64,000 nt of DNA, taken from the NCBI RefSeq assembly GCF_900155385.1, contig NZ_LT699744.1, positions 34,771 through 98,770 on the forward strand, given 5' to 3'. Shown piece by piece: positions 19,512 through 29,462 of the stretch. Position numbers and translations under genes: made by a program. How positions within the stretch are numbered: the stretch's first letter is position 1; each line of letters starts with the position of its first letter. The notes beneath the pieces were generated by a model that had not been told where the DNA came from, did no database searches, and worked only from the letters and a program-made list of their open reading frames with translations. The DNA is from Vreelandella massiliensis. GTDB taxonomy: Bacteria; Pseudomonadota; Gammaproteobacteria; Pseudomonadales; Halomonadaceae.

Positions 19512-20312
19512 TCAGCGTTTGTCTGTTGTTTTCACATCCACCGGCTGTTTTTGCGACCAAGCAATCAGCAGCACGCCAAATAGCATCATGGGCAACGTAA
19601 GAAGCATCCCCATGGTGACCCAACCAAAGGCGATATAGCCGATATGGGCATCGGGCAGGCGAACAAACTCCACTATGAAGCGGAAGGCGCCATACCCAAG
19701 CAAGAACACACCGGAGACAAAGCCGCGCTTTTGCGGTTTGGCCGAGATCCACCATAAGAGCACAAACAGTACCGCTCCTTCGAGAAGCGCTTCATACAGC
19801 GCCGAGGGGTGACGTGGCTCTGGCCCCATCCCCGGAAATGGCATGCCCCAGGGTAGCGAGGTCACGCGGCCGGGCAGTTCGTGGTTAATGAAGTTGCCAA
19901 TGCGCCCGGCGCCTAAGCCAATCGGTGCCAACGGCGCGACAAAATCGGCCATGGTGAAGAAAGCGAGAATTTTCTTGCGCGCAAATAGCCACGTCGCCAA
20001 GATGACGCCAAGCAAACCACCGTGAAAGCTCATGCCGCCATCCCACACGCGGAAAATCCACAGCGGATCCGCGGCGAACTGCTCTAAGCCGTAAAACAGC
20101 GCGTAGCCAACTCGTCCACCGGCAACAACACCGATAGCGGCATAGAAAAGGTAATCGCCAATATCATCGCGCGTCAGCCCAATGCGTTCGGCGCGCTTAC
20201 ATCCTAACCACCAGGCGGCGACAAACCCCACCACGTACATTAAGCCGTACCAGTGCACCTGAAAGGGGCCGAGGGAAACGGCAACGGGATCGATCTCGGG
20301 ATAAGACAGCAT
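19512..20312 (-). CDS. lgt: prolipoprotein diacylglyceryl transferase
   Basis: 266 aa from ATG 20312; a TTG four codons earlier is possible. A seven-helix inner-membrane enzyme with the Lgt signature GRIGNFINHELPGR, the essential His region WDGGMSFHGGLLG, and RHPSALYEALLEG. It transfers diacylglycerol from phosphatidylglycerol to the lipobox Cys of prolipoproteins, the first step of lipoprotein maturation. It sits in the conserved order TSUP-lgt-thyA-folA on one strand, as in many gammaproteobacteria. Confidence 0.95.
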   Translation of the reverse strand: MLSYPEIDPVAVSLGPFQVHWYGLMYVVGFVAAWWLGCKRAERIGLTRDDIGDYLFYAAIGVVAGGRVGYALFYGLEQFAADPLWIFRVWDGGMSFHGGLLGVILATWLFARKKILAFFTMADFVAPLAPIGLGAGRIGNFINHELPGRVTSLPWGMPFPGMGPEPRHPSALYEALLEGAVLFVLLWWISAKPQKRGFVSGVFLLGYGAFRFIVEFVRLPDAHIGYIAFGWVTMGMLLTLPMMLFGVLLIAWSQKQPVDVKTTDKR

Positions 20313-20348
20313 ACAAACGCCCAAAAGAGTAAGGTGGGTAAGTGGTCG

Positions 20349-21146
20349 CTAGCCCAACACAAAGCGTAAACCGACGAGGGTTAACAGCGCAGCAAAGGCG
20401 TAGCGCACTATATGCCCCGGTAGCGCATGCGCCAGCTTAACGCCAACGCGGGCAAAGGGCACGCTCGCCAGTACAATGCCCAAAAATGCCGGCCACATCA
20501 CAAACCCGGTTGCCGTCGAGGGCACTAGCGGATGGCTCCACCCAACGATAATAAACGTGACGGCGCCGAAGAGAGCAATGGGCAAACCGCAGGCGGCTGA
20601 TGTCCCCACGGCTTGGGTCATGGTAGCGCCACAGCGCAAAAACCACGGTACGGAAAGCGTCCCGCCACCGATACCGAACAGCGCGGAAATAGCGCCAATC
20701 ACGGCACCGGCGAACGTCATCAGAGGTTTACCCGGCGCGATAGTGCCTGGTTTGGGGGCAAGGCCCAGCGCCATTTTGACGGCCACTAACAGAACAAACA
20801 CCCCAAAAAGCGTTCCCAGCAGCGTACCTGATAGGGTATCAGCGACGAAGACACCAGCGACGGCCCCCAACATCAACCCTGGCAGGAGCGCGATAAACCA
20901 TGGCTTATGAATGCTGCCCTTTTGCAAGTGGCCAAACGTAGAGGAAGCACCGGTGACCACAATGGTGGCAAGCGAGGTGCCAATGGCTAAATGCATGAGC
21001 ACTTCAGGGGCAACGCCTTGCAGCTCGAACGCGAATGCGAGCACAGGGACAATGATTAGCCCGCCGCCCACGCCAAAAAGGCCCGCCATGGTGCCCGCCA
21101 CTGCCCCAAGCGCCAGATAACCCAACAACGTGATTAACACTGCCAT
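20349..21146 (-). CDS. TSUP-family (TauE/SafE) permease
   Basis: 265 aa with about eight membrane segments in two repeats. Each half starts with a glycine-rich motif: GTMAGLFGVGGGLIIVPVL near the N-terminus and GAISALFGIGGGTLSVPWFL in the middle. This doubled G-GGG-P motif is diagnostic of TauE/SafE transporters, which export sulfite, sulfoacetate or related anions; the substrate here is unknown. Its start overlaps the stop of the upstream receiver gene by one base, so they are cotranscribed and coupled. Confidence 0.9.
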   Translation of the reverse strand: MAVLITLLGYLALGAVAGTMAGLFGVGGGLIIVPVLAFAFELQGVAPEVLMHLAIGTSLATIVVTGASSTFGHLQKGSIHKPWFIALLPGLMLGAVAGVFVADTLSGTLLGTLFGVFVLLVAVKMALGLAPKPGTIAPGKPLMTFAGAVIGAISALFGIGGGTLSVPWFLRCGATMTQAVGTSAACGLPIALFGAVTFIIVGWSHPLVPSTATGFVMWPAFLGIVLASVPFARVGVKLAHALPGHIVRYAFAALLTLVGLRFVLG

Positions 21147-22294
21147 TATGAAGAAACCTCTTGCACATCATCCGGAAACCAAGCAGCGACTTTATTCATG
21201 AGGCTTTCGGGCTGATAGGGCTTGGTGATCAAGTCGTTCATCCCCGCCTGTAAGCAGCGCTCGCGACCGGCGTTATCCGCATTCGCCGTCAATGCAACGA
21301 GAATAGCGCCGGGTATGCCGTGGTTTTTTTCATACGCACGCCAGCGGCGGCTCGTTTCCAGCCCATCCATCTCGGGCATAAAAATATCCATAAATACTAA
21401 ATCAAAAGCACTGGCTTGCTGAAGCGCGAGCGCCTCTTCGCCACTGCTGGCGGTCTCTACCTCCAGCCCATGTTTTTCCAACACTTGCTGAGCGAGCATT
21501 AAATTGACGGGGCCATCATCGACCACCAGCACCCGACGCTGCCGAACAGCTGCCGCCTGTGGCGATGCATGGCTTGGGGTATCGTCGACCATGTTGGCAA
21601 GCAATGCCCGAATATCGGCCAAACGCTCGCGCAGTTCGATAAGGTCAGGCTGGCGATCCTCGGTCGAGGGGCCGGCGTCTAAATCTCCCAAGTACTCAAA
21701 TAGCGCATTGGTTTCGCGCTGAAGCAGATGTAAGTAACTGGATTTTAACCGTGACTCTTCCCGCGCACGATCACGCCCCTGCAGCAATTGTTCGAGCTGC
21801 TGCTGTTGACGCGTTAAATCATCGCGTAGGGCTTGTTCCGCAGGAGTCGCCGGCTCCCCTTGAGGCCCCCTTTGGGTACGCTGTTCAAGCTGTGCCAGTT
21901 GCGCGCTAACCCGCTGAATACGGACAGAAGGGCGATACAGCGTTATCTCTTGGGCCTCCCCCTCTGTCACCCTGGCATGCCCACTAGGTTCGCACAGCGT
22001 AGAAACATATCCTTCCAATTCGCTTAGCACCTGCTCAAACTCAGCTTCAATGCGCCTTGCGCGGGCACGCAACAAGATAATGAACGCGCCGGCGTTGAGG
22101 CTACTGCCGAGCAACAGCGCGGCCATCATCGCCACGACCGTGCCCCAAGAGGCTTCCTCAGGGTTCAGCCCCCATACGACGAGACCCACGATCAAGCAGA
22201 GCCCCACCAACGCGAGCTGCGCCAGCAGCCATGGCCATAAAATTGGCCACATAATAGCGTTCCAGAAGTGCTCCTGACGGTGATAACCTTGCAT
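21146..22294 (-). CDS. membrane-anchored response regulator (2 TM + coiled coil + receiver)
   Basis: 382 aa. Two transmembrane helices (~20-45 and ~52-75) are followed by a coiled-coil region (~80-200, with QLEQLLQGRDRAREES), then a CheY-like receiver at ~250-370: VLVVDDGPVNLMLAQ, phosphorylation Asp in FDLVFMDIFMPEMDG, Thr in LVALTANA and Lys in DLITKPYQPE. There is no histidine-kinase catalytic domain; it looks like the remnant architecture of a BarA-type hybrid kinase. Partners are unknown. It is the first gene of a run that continues into TSUP and lgt. Confidence 0.8.
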   Translation of the reverse strand: MQGYHRQEHFWNAIMWPILWPWLLAQLALVGLCLIVGLVVWGLNPEEASWGTVVAMMAALLLGSSLNAGAFIILLRARARRIEAEFEQVLSELEGYVSTLCEPSGHARVTEGEAQEITLYRPSVRIQRVSAQLAQLEQRTQRGPQGEPATPAEQALRDDLTRQQQQLEQLLQGRDRAREESRLKSSYLHLLQRETNALFEYLGDLDAGPSTEDRQPDLIELRERLADIRALLANMVDDTPSHASPQAAAVRQRRVLVVDDGPVNLMLAQQVLEKHGLEVETASSGEEALALQQASAFDLVFMDIFMPEMDGLETSRRWRAYEKNHGIPGAILVALTANADNAGRERCLQAGMNDLITKPYQPESLMNKVAAWFPDDVQEVSS

Positions 22295-22465
22295 GGTAAT
22301 GCCTTCCCGTTGGCGCTAGGCTCCGGTTGGATAAAAAAGGGGAGCGAGTGCGAAATAATAGCCGCGGACAGTGTACGTGGCGCGTACGTGACTGTCATGT
22401 TGGTCGCATCGCCACCATCAACGGGTATTTAACCGCTTTTACAACATCAACAGAGTTTTGCAGTC

Positions 22466-23245
22466 ATGTGTCTACTTGCCTTCGATTGGCAACCCGGCGC
22501 GCCAACGCCCTTGCGGCTTATCGGCAATCGCGATGAGTTTTACGCGCGCCCGACTAAAGCGCTCCACCACTGGGGTGATATGCCGATCACCGGTGGGCGC
22601 GATCTCGAAGCCGGCGGCACCTGGCTCGCGGTTAACCGCCAAGGCATGCTAGCCACCCTGACCAACGTGCGCGACCCCACGTTGACAACACCGTCTGGTG
22701 CCCCAAGCCGCGGCGAGCTCGTGGTGCAAGCGCTCACTTGCACATATTTGCCCGGCTGGCTTGAGCAACTGAAAGAAAAAGCCGTTCATTACGCCGGATT
22801 TAACCTGCTTGTCGCGACCCCACGACAAATGTGGCACCTTCACCACAGCCGCGAGTGCACGGTGCTGCGCCAAGTGCCTCGAGGCGTTCACGCACTGTCC
22901 AACGCCGACCTCGACTCCCCCTGGCCCAAAACGGTTAAGTTGGGTGAGGCCGTGACACAAGACACCACGCCGCCCATCACATGGCCGGAAACAGCGCGCC
23001 AGGTGATTCAACAAAGTGAAGAAGCCCCCTCTCACTTACTCCCCGATACCGGCGTGGGTATGGCGCTCGAACAGCGCTTATCCGCGGCGTTTATCGTGGG
23101 GGATACGTATGGCACTCGGGCGACGACCTGGGTAACGCTTGACCAGCAAGGAAGCGCCGCCATCACCGAGCAGCGCTTCGGGCCACATGGGCGCTTCGAG
23201 GGTGAGGCAGCGCTGCACATCACCCGCTCAGCGCTGACAACTTAA
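22466..23245 (+). CDS. NRDE-family protein (TANGO2 homologue)
   Basis: 259 aa. It starts MCLLAF with Cys2 exposed as in Ntn-type enzymes and has the family name motif GNRDEFYARPT at ~19-30, then GGRDLEAGGTWLAVNRQG and LTNVRDP. Members are cytosolic; eukaryotic TANGO2 proteins are linked to heme/lipid handling, and bacterial roles are not settled. The C-terminal half (GMALEQRLSAAFIVGDTYGTRATT) is typical. It is a single gene transcribed opposite to its neighbours, between the receiver gene and ptsP, an arrangement also known around ptsP in pseudomonads. Confidence 0.88.
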   Translation: MCLLAFDWQPGAPTPLRLIGNRDEFYARPTKALHHWGDMPITGGRDLEAGGTWLAVNRQGMLATLTNVRDPTLTTPSGAPSRGELVVQALTCTYLPGWLEQLKEKAVHYAGFNLLVATPRQMWHLHHSRECTVLRQVPRGVHALSNADLDSPWPKTVKLGEAVTQDTTPPITWPETARQVIQQSEEAPSHLLPDTGVGMALEQRLSAAFIVGDTYGTRATTWVTLDQQGSAAITEQRFGPHGRFEGEAALHITRSALTT

Positions 23246-23262
23246 GCCATTAAGGCGCGATG

Positions 23263-25542
23263 TTAATCCTTGGGCGGCATTAGGTGCGAAAGCTCCCAGG
23301 CTTCCATGCGCGCTTCCAAGTGCTCATGCACCTGCGAGGGGGTATCAAGGCACATGATCTCCTCCAGCAGCTTTTGCGCATCGCGAAACGACACACGGCG
23401 AATGGCCGCACGTACTTTGGGCAGGTTCGGCGCATTCATCGACAGGCTGGTAAACCCCATTGCCATTAGCAGAAGCGCCCCAGCAGGGTCACCTGCCAGC
23501 TCGCCACACAGCGAAATGGGTTTGTTCAAGCGTTTCGCATCCTGGGAGAGCTCCACCAGGGCACCCAAAAGCGCGGGATGCATCGCATCATAAAGATCCG
23601 ATACACGGGGATTATTGCGGTCAACGGCCAACAGGTACTGGGTCAAATCGTTGCTGCCTACCGAGAAGTAATCGACCCGCTTGGCCAACGCATCCATCTG
23701 GTAAATCGTCGCGGGCACTTCGATCATCACGCCAACCTGCGGTCGCTGCACCGCAATCCCCTCCTCTCCTAGCTCCACAATCGCGCGATCCAAGAGTTTA
23801 AGGGCTTCGTCCACCTCCTCCACATTGGTGATCATGGGAAAGAGCACATACAGATTATCCAGCGCCTGCGAGGCTTTTAGCATCGCCCGCAGTTGCACCA
23901 TCAATACTTCAGGGTGATCCAGGGTGACGCGCATTCCGCGCCAACCCAGAAAAGCGTTCTCCTCTTCGATAGGAAAATAGGGCAGGTCTTTATCACCACC
24001 GATATCCAGCGTGCGCATCACCACCGGCAGCGGTGAGAAGCTCTCCAACTGATCGCGATAGAGGCGCATCTGCTCTTTTTCACCGGGAAAGCGCTCGGTA
24101 ATCATGAACGGCACTTCGGTACGGTAAAGCCCCACGCCACTGATACGACTTTTGAGCAGAGCGGCGGCATCCACCGCCAGCCCGGTATTCACCATGAGGG
24201 GAACCGCATGGCCATCCGTTGTGATGCTGGGCAGATCCTGCTCATGCTCTAAGAGCGCGTTGAGCGCGTCCTCTTCGGCGATGAGCGTTTCGTAGTAGCT
24301 GCGAAGCTCATCCCCCGGGCGCACAAACAGCCGACCACGGTGGCCATCAAGCACGACAGGCGCGCCAGAAAGCCGTGGCAGGGGCAAGTCCACCATGCCC
24401 AACACGGTGGGGATGCCCATCGCCCGCGCCACAATCGCCACGTGCGATGTGCTTGAGCCTCGCACAGAGACAAGCCCTTTGAGTTTGTCGCGCGGCACCT
24501 CGCCCAACATGGCCACGCTGATTTCATCGCCCACTAAGATGGCGTTATCGGGATACGTGTTGGGCGTATCGGGCGAGTCTTCCTGTAGATGCGCCAGTAC
24601 GCGACGACCGAGATCACGAATATCCGCCGCCCGCTCGCGTAGGTAGTCATCGTCCACGCGCTCCAAATACTGCACGTGGCGACGCACCACATCGGCAAGC
24701 GCGCCCGGCGCCCACTGCCCTTCACGAATGCGCTTTTCCACCTCCTCCGAGAGCGCCGCCTCACCGAGCATTTGCTGGTAAACATCAAAAAGCGCCAACT
24801 CCTGGCTAGAAATACGGTTTACCAGCCGCTCGGCCGCGGCGCGAATCTCATCGCGGGTTTTAGCGATGGCCTCTTTTAGTCGGGCAATTTCAAAGGCCTC
24901 ATCGTTGGGCACCAGATCCGGCACGCTATTGAGGTCCGCAGGCGGGGCAATCACCAGCGCCTCCCCCATCGCAATACCAGGTGACGACGCCACCCCTTTA
25001 AACATCGCCTGACTACCCGCGAGCGACGGCCGGGTGAGATTGCCAGTCGCCAGCGCGTGGGCAAGCACACCCGCCAACTGCGCGGCCATGGTGACCAGAA
25101 ACGCTTCATCTTCATCATCGTAACGGCGCTTTTCGGCCTGCTGTACGACCAGTACGCCGAGCATTTGGCGCTGATGAATAATGGGCACGCCAAGAAAGCT
25201 TGAGTAACGTTCCTCTCCGGTCGCCTCAAAGTAACGAAAATGAGGGTGAGAGCGAGCATCTTCCAAGTTCAGCGGTTCGCTACGCTTAGCCACCAAGCCC
25301 ACCAGGCCCTCGCCGAGCGGCAGCACCACGCGGCCAACGGCTTGCGTGCGCAGGCCGATGGTTTCCATCAGCACCAGCGACTCAAGCTCTTTATCGTAGA
25401 GATAGAAGGAGCAGACATCGGTCTGCATCGCTTTGCGTATGCGGCGCACCATCGTCGCCAGCGCCGCATCCAGATTACGCGCGCCATTGACTTCCTGAAT
25501 AACGCGTCGCAGCACCTCAAGCATGGACGTTTTACTTTTCAC
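23263..25542 (-). CDS. ptsP: PTS phosphotransferase PtsP (enzyme I-Ntr)
   Basis: About 760 aa. An N-terminal GAF domain (~1-150, VCSFYLYDKELESLVL) is followed by enzyme I domains: the N-domain, the phospho-His loop GSSTSHVAIVARAMGIPTVLG, and the PEP-binding barrel with YRTEVPFMITERFP, VMIEVPATIYQMD, YFSVGSNDLTQYLL and the catalytic Cys in SLCGELAGDP. It passes phosphate from PEP to NPr in the nitrogen PTS and so helps regulate K+ and stress responses. I chose the GTG at 25542 because GAGG lies 9 nt upstream; the ATG six codons later is an alternative, and the longer reading would run into rppH. Confidence 0.93.
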   Translation of the reverse strand: MKSKTSMLEVLRRVIQEVNGARNLDAALATMVRRIRKAMQTDVCSFYLYDKELESLVLMETIGLRTQAVGRVVLPLGEGLVGLVAKRSEPLNLEDARSHPHFRYFEATGEERYSSFLGVPIIHQRQMLGVLVVQQAEKRRYDDEDEAFLVTMAAQLAGVLAHALATGNLTRPSLAGSQAMFKGVASSPGIAMGEALVIAPPADLNSVPDLVPNDEAFEIARLKEAIAKTRDEIRAAAERLVNRISSQELALFDVYQQMLGEAALSEEVEKRIREGQWAPGALADVVRRHVQYLERVDDDYLRERAADIRDLGRRVLAHLQEDSPDTPNTYPDNAILVGDEISVAMLGEVPRDKLKGLVSVRGSSTSHVAIVARAMGIPTVLGMVDLPLPRLSGAPVVLDGHRGRLFVRPGDELRSYYETLIAEEDALNALLEHEQDLPSITTDGHAVPLMVNTGLAVDAAALLKSRISGVGLYRTEVPFMITERFPGEKEQMRLYRDQLESFSPLPVVMRTLDIGGDKDLPYFPIEEENAFLGWRGMRVTLDHPEVLMVQLRAMLKASQALDNLYVLFPMITNVEEVDEALKLLDRAIVELGEEGIAVQRPQVGVMIEVPATIYQMDALAKRVDYFSVGSNDLTQYLLAVDRNNPRVSDLYDAMHPALLGALVELSQDAKRLNKPISLCGELAGDPAGALLLMAMGFTSLSMNAPNLPKVRAAIRRVSFRDAQKLLEEIMCLDTPSQVHEHLEARMEAWELSHLMPPKD

Positions 25543-25573
25543 TGTTATTGGCCTCGCTGAGGAAAATGAGAGT

Positions 25574-26119
25574 TCACCCTGGCGGCCGCGAGGGCGCTGC
25601 GACGGAGTGAAACGGCGACGCTTCGCCCTCCTGGGCAATACGCTGGAGACGAGGGGAGAGTTCGCGTAGCGCCCGGCGATAGACTTCGCGTTTAAAGGGC
25701 ACTACCTGGCCTAGCGGGTACCAGTAGCTCACCCAGCGCCAGCCATCAAACTCTGGCTTGGGGGTAGCCGTCATGCAGATACGGCTCTCTTGGCAACGAA
25801 TCTGCAGTAAATACCATTTCTGTTTCTGGCCGATACATACCGGCCGCGCGTGGGAACGAATCATGCGTCGTGGCAGGCGATAGCGCAGCCAGCCCCGGGT
25901 ACAGGCAACAATATCAACATCCTCGGCGGTCAGGCCGATTTCTTCGTGAAGCTCACGAAAAAGAGCTTGTTGCGGAGTTTCGCTTGCTTTGATGCCTCCC
26001 TGGGGGAACTGCCACGCGTTCTGCCCTACACGACGCGCCCAAAGCAGCTGCCCCTGGGCGTTGGCAATAATGATACCAACGTTAGGGCGAAAGCCGTCAG
26101 CGTCGATCACGGACGTCAC
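25574..26119 (-). CDS. rppH: RNA pyrophosphohydrolase (Nudix)
   Basis: 181 aa. [25 protein letters not shown] and [11 protein letters not shown] open the protein, and the Nudix box [23 protein letters not shown] is intact (G, E, REL-EE pattern). The C-terminal [28 protein letters not shown] stretch is diagnostic of RppH. It removes pyrophosphate from 5' ends of mRNAs, starting RNase E-dependent decay. It is followed by ptsP after ~30 bp, the standard gammaproteobacterial pair. It is divergent from the HAD gene. Confidence 0.95.
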   Translation of the reverse strand: MTSVIDADGFRPNVGIIIANAQGQLLWARRVGQNAWQFPQGGIKASETPQQALFRELHEEIGLTAEDVDIVACTRGWLRYRLPRRMIRSHARPVCIGQKQKWYLLQIRCQESRICMTATPKPEFDGWRWVSYWYPLGQVVPFKREVYRRALRELSPRLQRIAQEGEASPFHSVAAPSRPPG

Positions 26120-26332
26120 CTTATTAAATTTTCAGTTGCGACCATTTTTCCACAAGGGCGATAAACCTATCAATACATTCTCCACTTTACGCTCAAATTG
26201 CCGCTATCCCGTTAAAACTCACGCTTTAATCAAGTTGTTAAACCTAGCTATTTGGTGGGAAAGGAGAAATGACTCTGCGATAATCCCCGACATCGATAAC
26301 GACGAAAAAAAGCATGCGATAAGGGGAGTACT

Positions 26333-26989
26333 GTGAGCCTGGCCATTTTTGACCTGGATAATACCTTGCTATCCATCGACAGCGATCACGCTTGGGGGGA
26401 GTTTCTGCTCGAACAGGGCGCCGTCGACCCGGTTGAATACCGCGAGGCAAACGAGCGCTTCATGGCCGATTACAACGCTGGCACGTTGGACATTAACGCT
26501 TTTCTCGCGGTGGCTTTAAAACCGCTGGCGGAGAATACCCCAGAGCAGCTAGCCGCGTGGCACCAGCAATTTATGGCCAGCAAAGTTGAGCCGCACATCC
26601 TGCCAAAAGCCGAGGAGCTGATTGCCCGCCATCGCACCCGGGGCGATACCCTGTTGATTATCACCGCGACCAATCGCTTTATTACCGGGCCGATTGCCGA
26701 GCGGCTCGGCATTGATCACTTAATTGCCGTTGAGCCGGAAATTATCGATGGCCACTACACTGGTGAAGTGACGGGCGTACCGAGCTACCGCGAAGGAAAA
26801 GTGGCGCGTTTAGAGGCATGGCTGGAGAAGCAGGAAGTCGTACTCGATGGCGCGTGGTTCTATAGCGATTCGCATAATGACATTCCACTGCTGGAAAAAG
26901 TCGATCACCCGGTGGCCGTCGACCCCGATGACACCCTGCGCCAAGTCGCCGAAGAACGCCAATGGCGTATTATTAGCTTGCGCGATTAA
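26333..26989 (+). CDS. HAD-superfamily IB phosphatase (SerB-like)
   Basis: 218 aa. Motif I is FDLDNTLLSIDSD (two Asp), motif II lies in LLIITATNRF, and the C-terminal acids are in WFYSDSHNDIPLLEKV. The layout with a helical cap is that of HAD-IB hydrolases related to phosphoserine phosphatase. The Asn in place of the usual Gly of DxDGT is normal for this branch. Substrate unknown. GTG start with AAGGGGAG 4 nt upstream. It is monocistronic, with a terminator at 27031. Confidence 0.9.
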   Translation: MSLAIFDLDNTLLSIDSDHAWGEFLLEQGAVDPVEYREANERFMADYNAGTLDINAFLAVALKPLAENTPEQLAAWHQQFMASKVEPHILPKAEELIARHRTRGDTLLIITATNRFITGPIAERLGIDHLIAVEPEIIDGHYTGEVTGVPSYREGKVARLEAWLEKQEVVLDGAWFYSDSHNDIPLLEKVDHPVAVDPDDTLRQVAEERQWRIISLRD

Positions 26990-27030
26990 GCCTTCACTAC
27001 CCCCGAAACACAAAACGTCCATAGCGCAAA

Positions 27031-27052
27031 AACCCCGCGTGAGCGGGGTTTT
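27031..27052 (+). terminator. intrinsic terminator between HAD gene and mdh
   Basis: The hairpin AACCCCGC / GCGGGGTT (27031-27038, 27043-27050) continues into TTTC on the plus strand; on the minus strand the run AAAA becomes TTTT, so it may also end the converging mdh transcript. Confidence 0.8.
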
Positions 27053-27078
27053 CAACGCATGAGCTATTAAAGCACCGT

Positions 27079-28053
27079 TTAGCCCAACAGGTGCTCGACC
27101 GCCGCACGCTCTTCGCGCAGCTCTTTCTCGGTCGCCTGCATTTTTTCTTTGCTGAAATCGTCTAGCTCAAAGCCTTGCACGATTTCGTACTTGCCGCCCT
27201 GGCAGCGTACCGGGTAAGAGTAGATGATGCCCTCTTCGATGCCGTAGCTGCCGTCAGCCGGGATCGCCATGCTGACGATACCGTCGCAGCCCAGCGCCCA
27301 ATCACGCATGTGATCGATGGCCGAAGAAGCGGCAGAGGCAGCGGAGGACGCACCGCGTGCCTTGATGATCGCCGCGCCGCGTTGCTGCACGGTGGGGATG
27401 AAGTCGTTTTCGTACCAGTCGCGCTCAACCAGATCAAAGGCCGCTTTGCCGTCGACTTTGCACTGGGCGAGATCCGGGTACTGGGTCGCGCTGTGGTTGC
27501 CCCAGATGATCATGCCTTCCACGTCGTTAACGTGCTTGCCGGTTTTCTGTGCCAGCTGCGTCAGCGCGCGGTTATGGTCCAGACGCGTCATCGCGGTGAA
27601 CTGACCGGCATCGAGATCCGGCGCGTTGCAGGAAGCGATCAAAGCGTTGGTGTTGGCCGGGTTGCCCACCACCAGCACGCGCACATCACGGCTAGCGTGA
27701 TCGTTCAGCGCCTTGCCTTGAACGGAGAAGATCGCGGCGTTGGCTTCGAGCAGGTCCTTACGCTCCATGCCCGGGCCGCGCGGACGCGCACCGACCAGCA
27801 GGGCGAAATCGGCATCTTTGAACGCCACGTTAGGGTCGTCGGTTGCGACGATATCCTGAACCAGCGGGAAGGCGCAGTCGTTCACTTCCATCACCACGCC
27901 GTTCAGGGCATCCATCGCCTGCGGGATTTCCAGCAGCTGGAGAATGACAGGCTGATCCGGCCCCAGCATGTCGCCAGCGGCAATACGGAAAATAAGAGAG
28001 TAGCTGATCTGGCCGGCACCGCCGGTAATCGCAATACGTACGGGATCTTTCAT
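27079..28053 (-). CDS. mdh: malate dehydrogenase
   Basis: 324 aa from ATG 28053 (AAGGAG five bases upstream; a second ATG directly before it is too close). NAD-binding loop [19 protein letters not shown]; substrate Arg loop in [15 protein letters not shown]; catalytic Asp in [14 protein letters not shown]; catalytic His in [14 protein letters not shown]. This is the cytosolic-type (type 2) malate dehydrogenase, which interconverts malate and oxaloacetate in the TCA cycle. The ORF reads on 58 codons upstream without signals, so I excluded that part. It is convergent with the HAD gene. Confidence 0.93.
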   Translation of the reverse strand: MKDPVRIAITGGAGQISYSLIFRIAAGDMLGPDQPVILQLLEIPQAMDALNGVVMEVNDCAFPLVQDIVATDDPNVAFKDADFALLVGARPRGPGMERKDLLEANAAIFSVQGKALNDHASRDVRVLVVGNPANTNALIASCNAPDLDAGQFTAMTRLDHNRALTQLAQKTGKHVNDVEGMIIWGNHSATQYPDLAQCKVDGKAAFDLVERDWYENDFIPTVQQRGAAIIKARGASSAASAASSAIDHMRDWALGCDGIVSMAIPADGSYGIEEGIIYSYPVRCQGGKYEIVQGFELDDFSKEKMQATEKELREERAAVEHLLG

Positions 28054-28325
28054 CATAACTCCTTGGTTGATTGGCCTAGCTATATTCAGTAAGCCAAGAG
28101 TAGGATGCCGCTGATAGCGCGGATAGCCATCGTCGACGCAACTCAAGACGTCAAGATGGTATGCGCGCTGCAACAAAAACTCAATCAGACCTGCGACTAG
28201 TGGTAGCACTTTGAGCGTCGACGCTTGCACTTATATAGCCCTTTAGCGCAGGCTTAGATCCGCCTATGGAAGCGTGCAGTACCTTGCTCGCAGTCAATGA
28301 CCAGAACAGACAGGAATCTCGCCCC

Positions 28326-29462
28326 ATGCGGCGCTTACAACGTTTCCAACACGCCTTCCCCTTTTCTTATGTACTCGCCAGCCTTCTGCTGCTGGCGTTA
28401 GTGCTGTGGATGGCCTTTGGCGATATGCAGCGCTTTCGCAGCGAGCCTCCCGAGGCAAGCGAAGCCGCTGACGCCACGATACGGGTCGAAGTAAGCGAGC
28501 GTTCGCGCCAACCCTATGTGCCGCAGTTGGTAGTGCAAGGGCAGCTAGAAGCGGCCCAGGAAGTTGAACTGCGCGCCAAGGTGGCCGGTTTTGTGGAGGA
28601 GAAGCCGGTGCGTTTGGGCGAACAGGTTCAAGCGGGTGATACCTTGCTGGTGCTCGACCAAAACGCCCTGCCCGAGCAGTTGGAACAAGCGCGCGCCAAT
28701 ATCGCGCTGGCGCAATCGGAGCTTTCCGGTGCTGAAAGCTTGCGTCGTCGCGAACTGATTTCCCAGCCTGAGTATCTGCGCTTGCAAGCGGCTCTCAGCC
28801 GCAGCGTGGCGGAGGTCGCCGACCTATCGCGCCAGCTGGATGATACACGCCCGACCGCCCCTTTCAGCGGCACGCTTGACCGGCTCGATGTGGAGCTCGG
28901 TGAACTGCTGCAACCTGGGGAAACATGGGGGCGCCTTATCGATGACCGCACGCTCACCGGCACCGCCTTTGTCTCGCAACAGCAAGTGGGCCAACTCAGC
29001 AGCGGCTTGCCCGTGACGGCGCGACTGCTCGGCGGCGCCATGCCCAGCGCTACGCTCGCGGGCACGCTTAGCCACATCGCCAGCCGCGCCGAGGAAGCCA
29101 CGCGCAGCTTCTATATAGAGGTGTCGCTTGATAACCCCGAGCAGCGGCGCCTAGCCGGCAGCAGCGCCGAATTCACCGTTACCCTTCCCCCTAAGCAAGT
29201 CCACGCTTTTTCGCCCGCGCTCTTGACCCTCACTGCGCAAGGCGACTTGTCCGTTAAGCACCTCGATGACGACAACACAGTGTTGCAAACCCCGGTCACG
29301 CTGATCAGCGCCGACACCGAACGCGCTTATGTCACCGGACTCCCTGACCCGGTGCGGCTGATTACCTTGGGCGCGGGGCTCGCCGAGGTGGGTCAGCGGG
29401 TTAATGCCGTCGCCGCTGACGCCTTGGATGAAGCGACCCGCGATGCACAGGGAGAGCGTTGA
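28326..29462 (+). CDS. RND efflux periplasmic adaptor (membrane fusion protein)
   Basis: 378 aa from ATG 28326 (AGGAA upstream); a start 20 codons earlier lacks a ribosome site. One N-terminal membrane anchor (FSYVLASLLLLALVLWMAF) is followed by a lipoyl half-motif VELRAKVAGFVEEKPVRLGEQVQAGDTLLVLD, a short helical hairpin (~110-150) and the second half (TAPFSGTLDRLDVELGELLQPG). Adaptors of this kind couple an RND pump to an outer-membrane channel. The stop overlaps the start of the pump gene (TGATG), so they are translated together. No outer-membrane channel gene is adjacent. Confidence 0.9.
   Translation: MRRLQRFQHAFPFSYVLASLLLLALVLWMAFGDMQRFRSEPPEASEAADATIRVEVSERSRQPYVPQLVVQGQLEAAQEVELRAKVAGFVEEKPVRLGEQVQAGDTLLVLDQNALPEQLEQARANIALAQSELSGAESLRRRELISQPEYLRLQAALSRSVAEVADLSRQLDDTRPTAPFSGTLDRLDVELGELLQPGETWGRLIDDRTLTGTAFVSQQQVGQLSSGLPVTARLLGGAMPSATLAGTLSHIASRAEEATRSFYIEVSLDNPEQRRLAGSSAEFTVTLPPKQVHAFSPALLTLTAQGDLSVKHLDDDNTVLQTPVTLISADTERAYVTGLPDPVRLITLGAGLAEVGQRVNAVAADALDEATRDAQGER

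Noticed and set aside
27175..28092. 305-aa plus-strand ORF opposite malate dehydrogenase
   Set aside because: It lies antisense to a clear, motif-complete mdh and has no domain. Shadow ORF.
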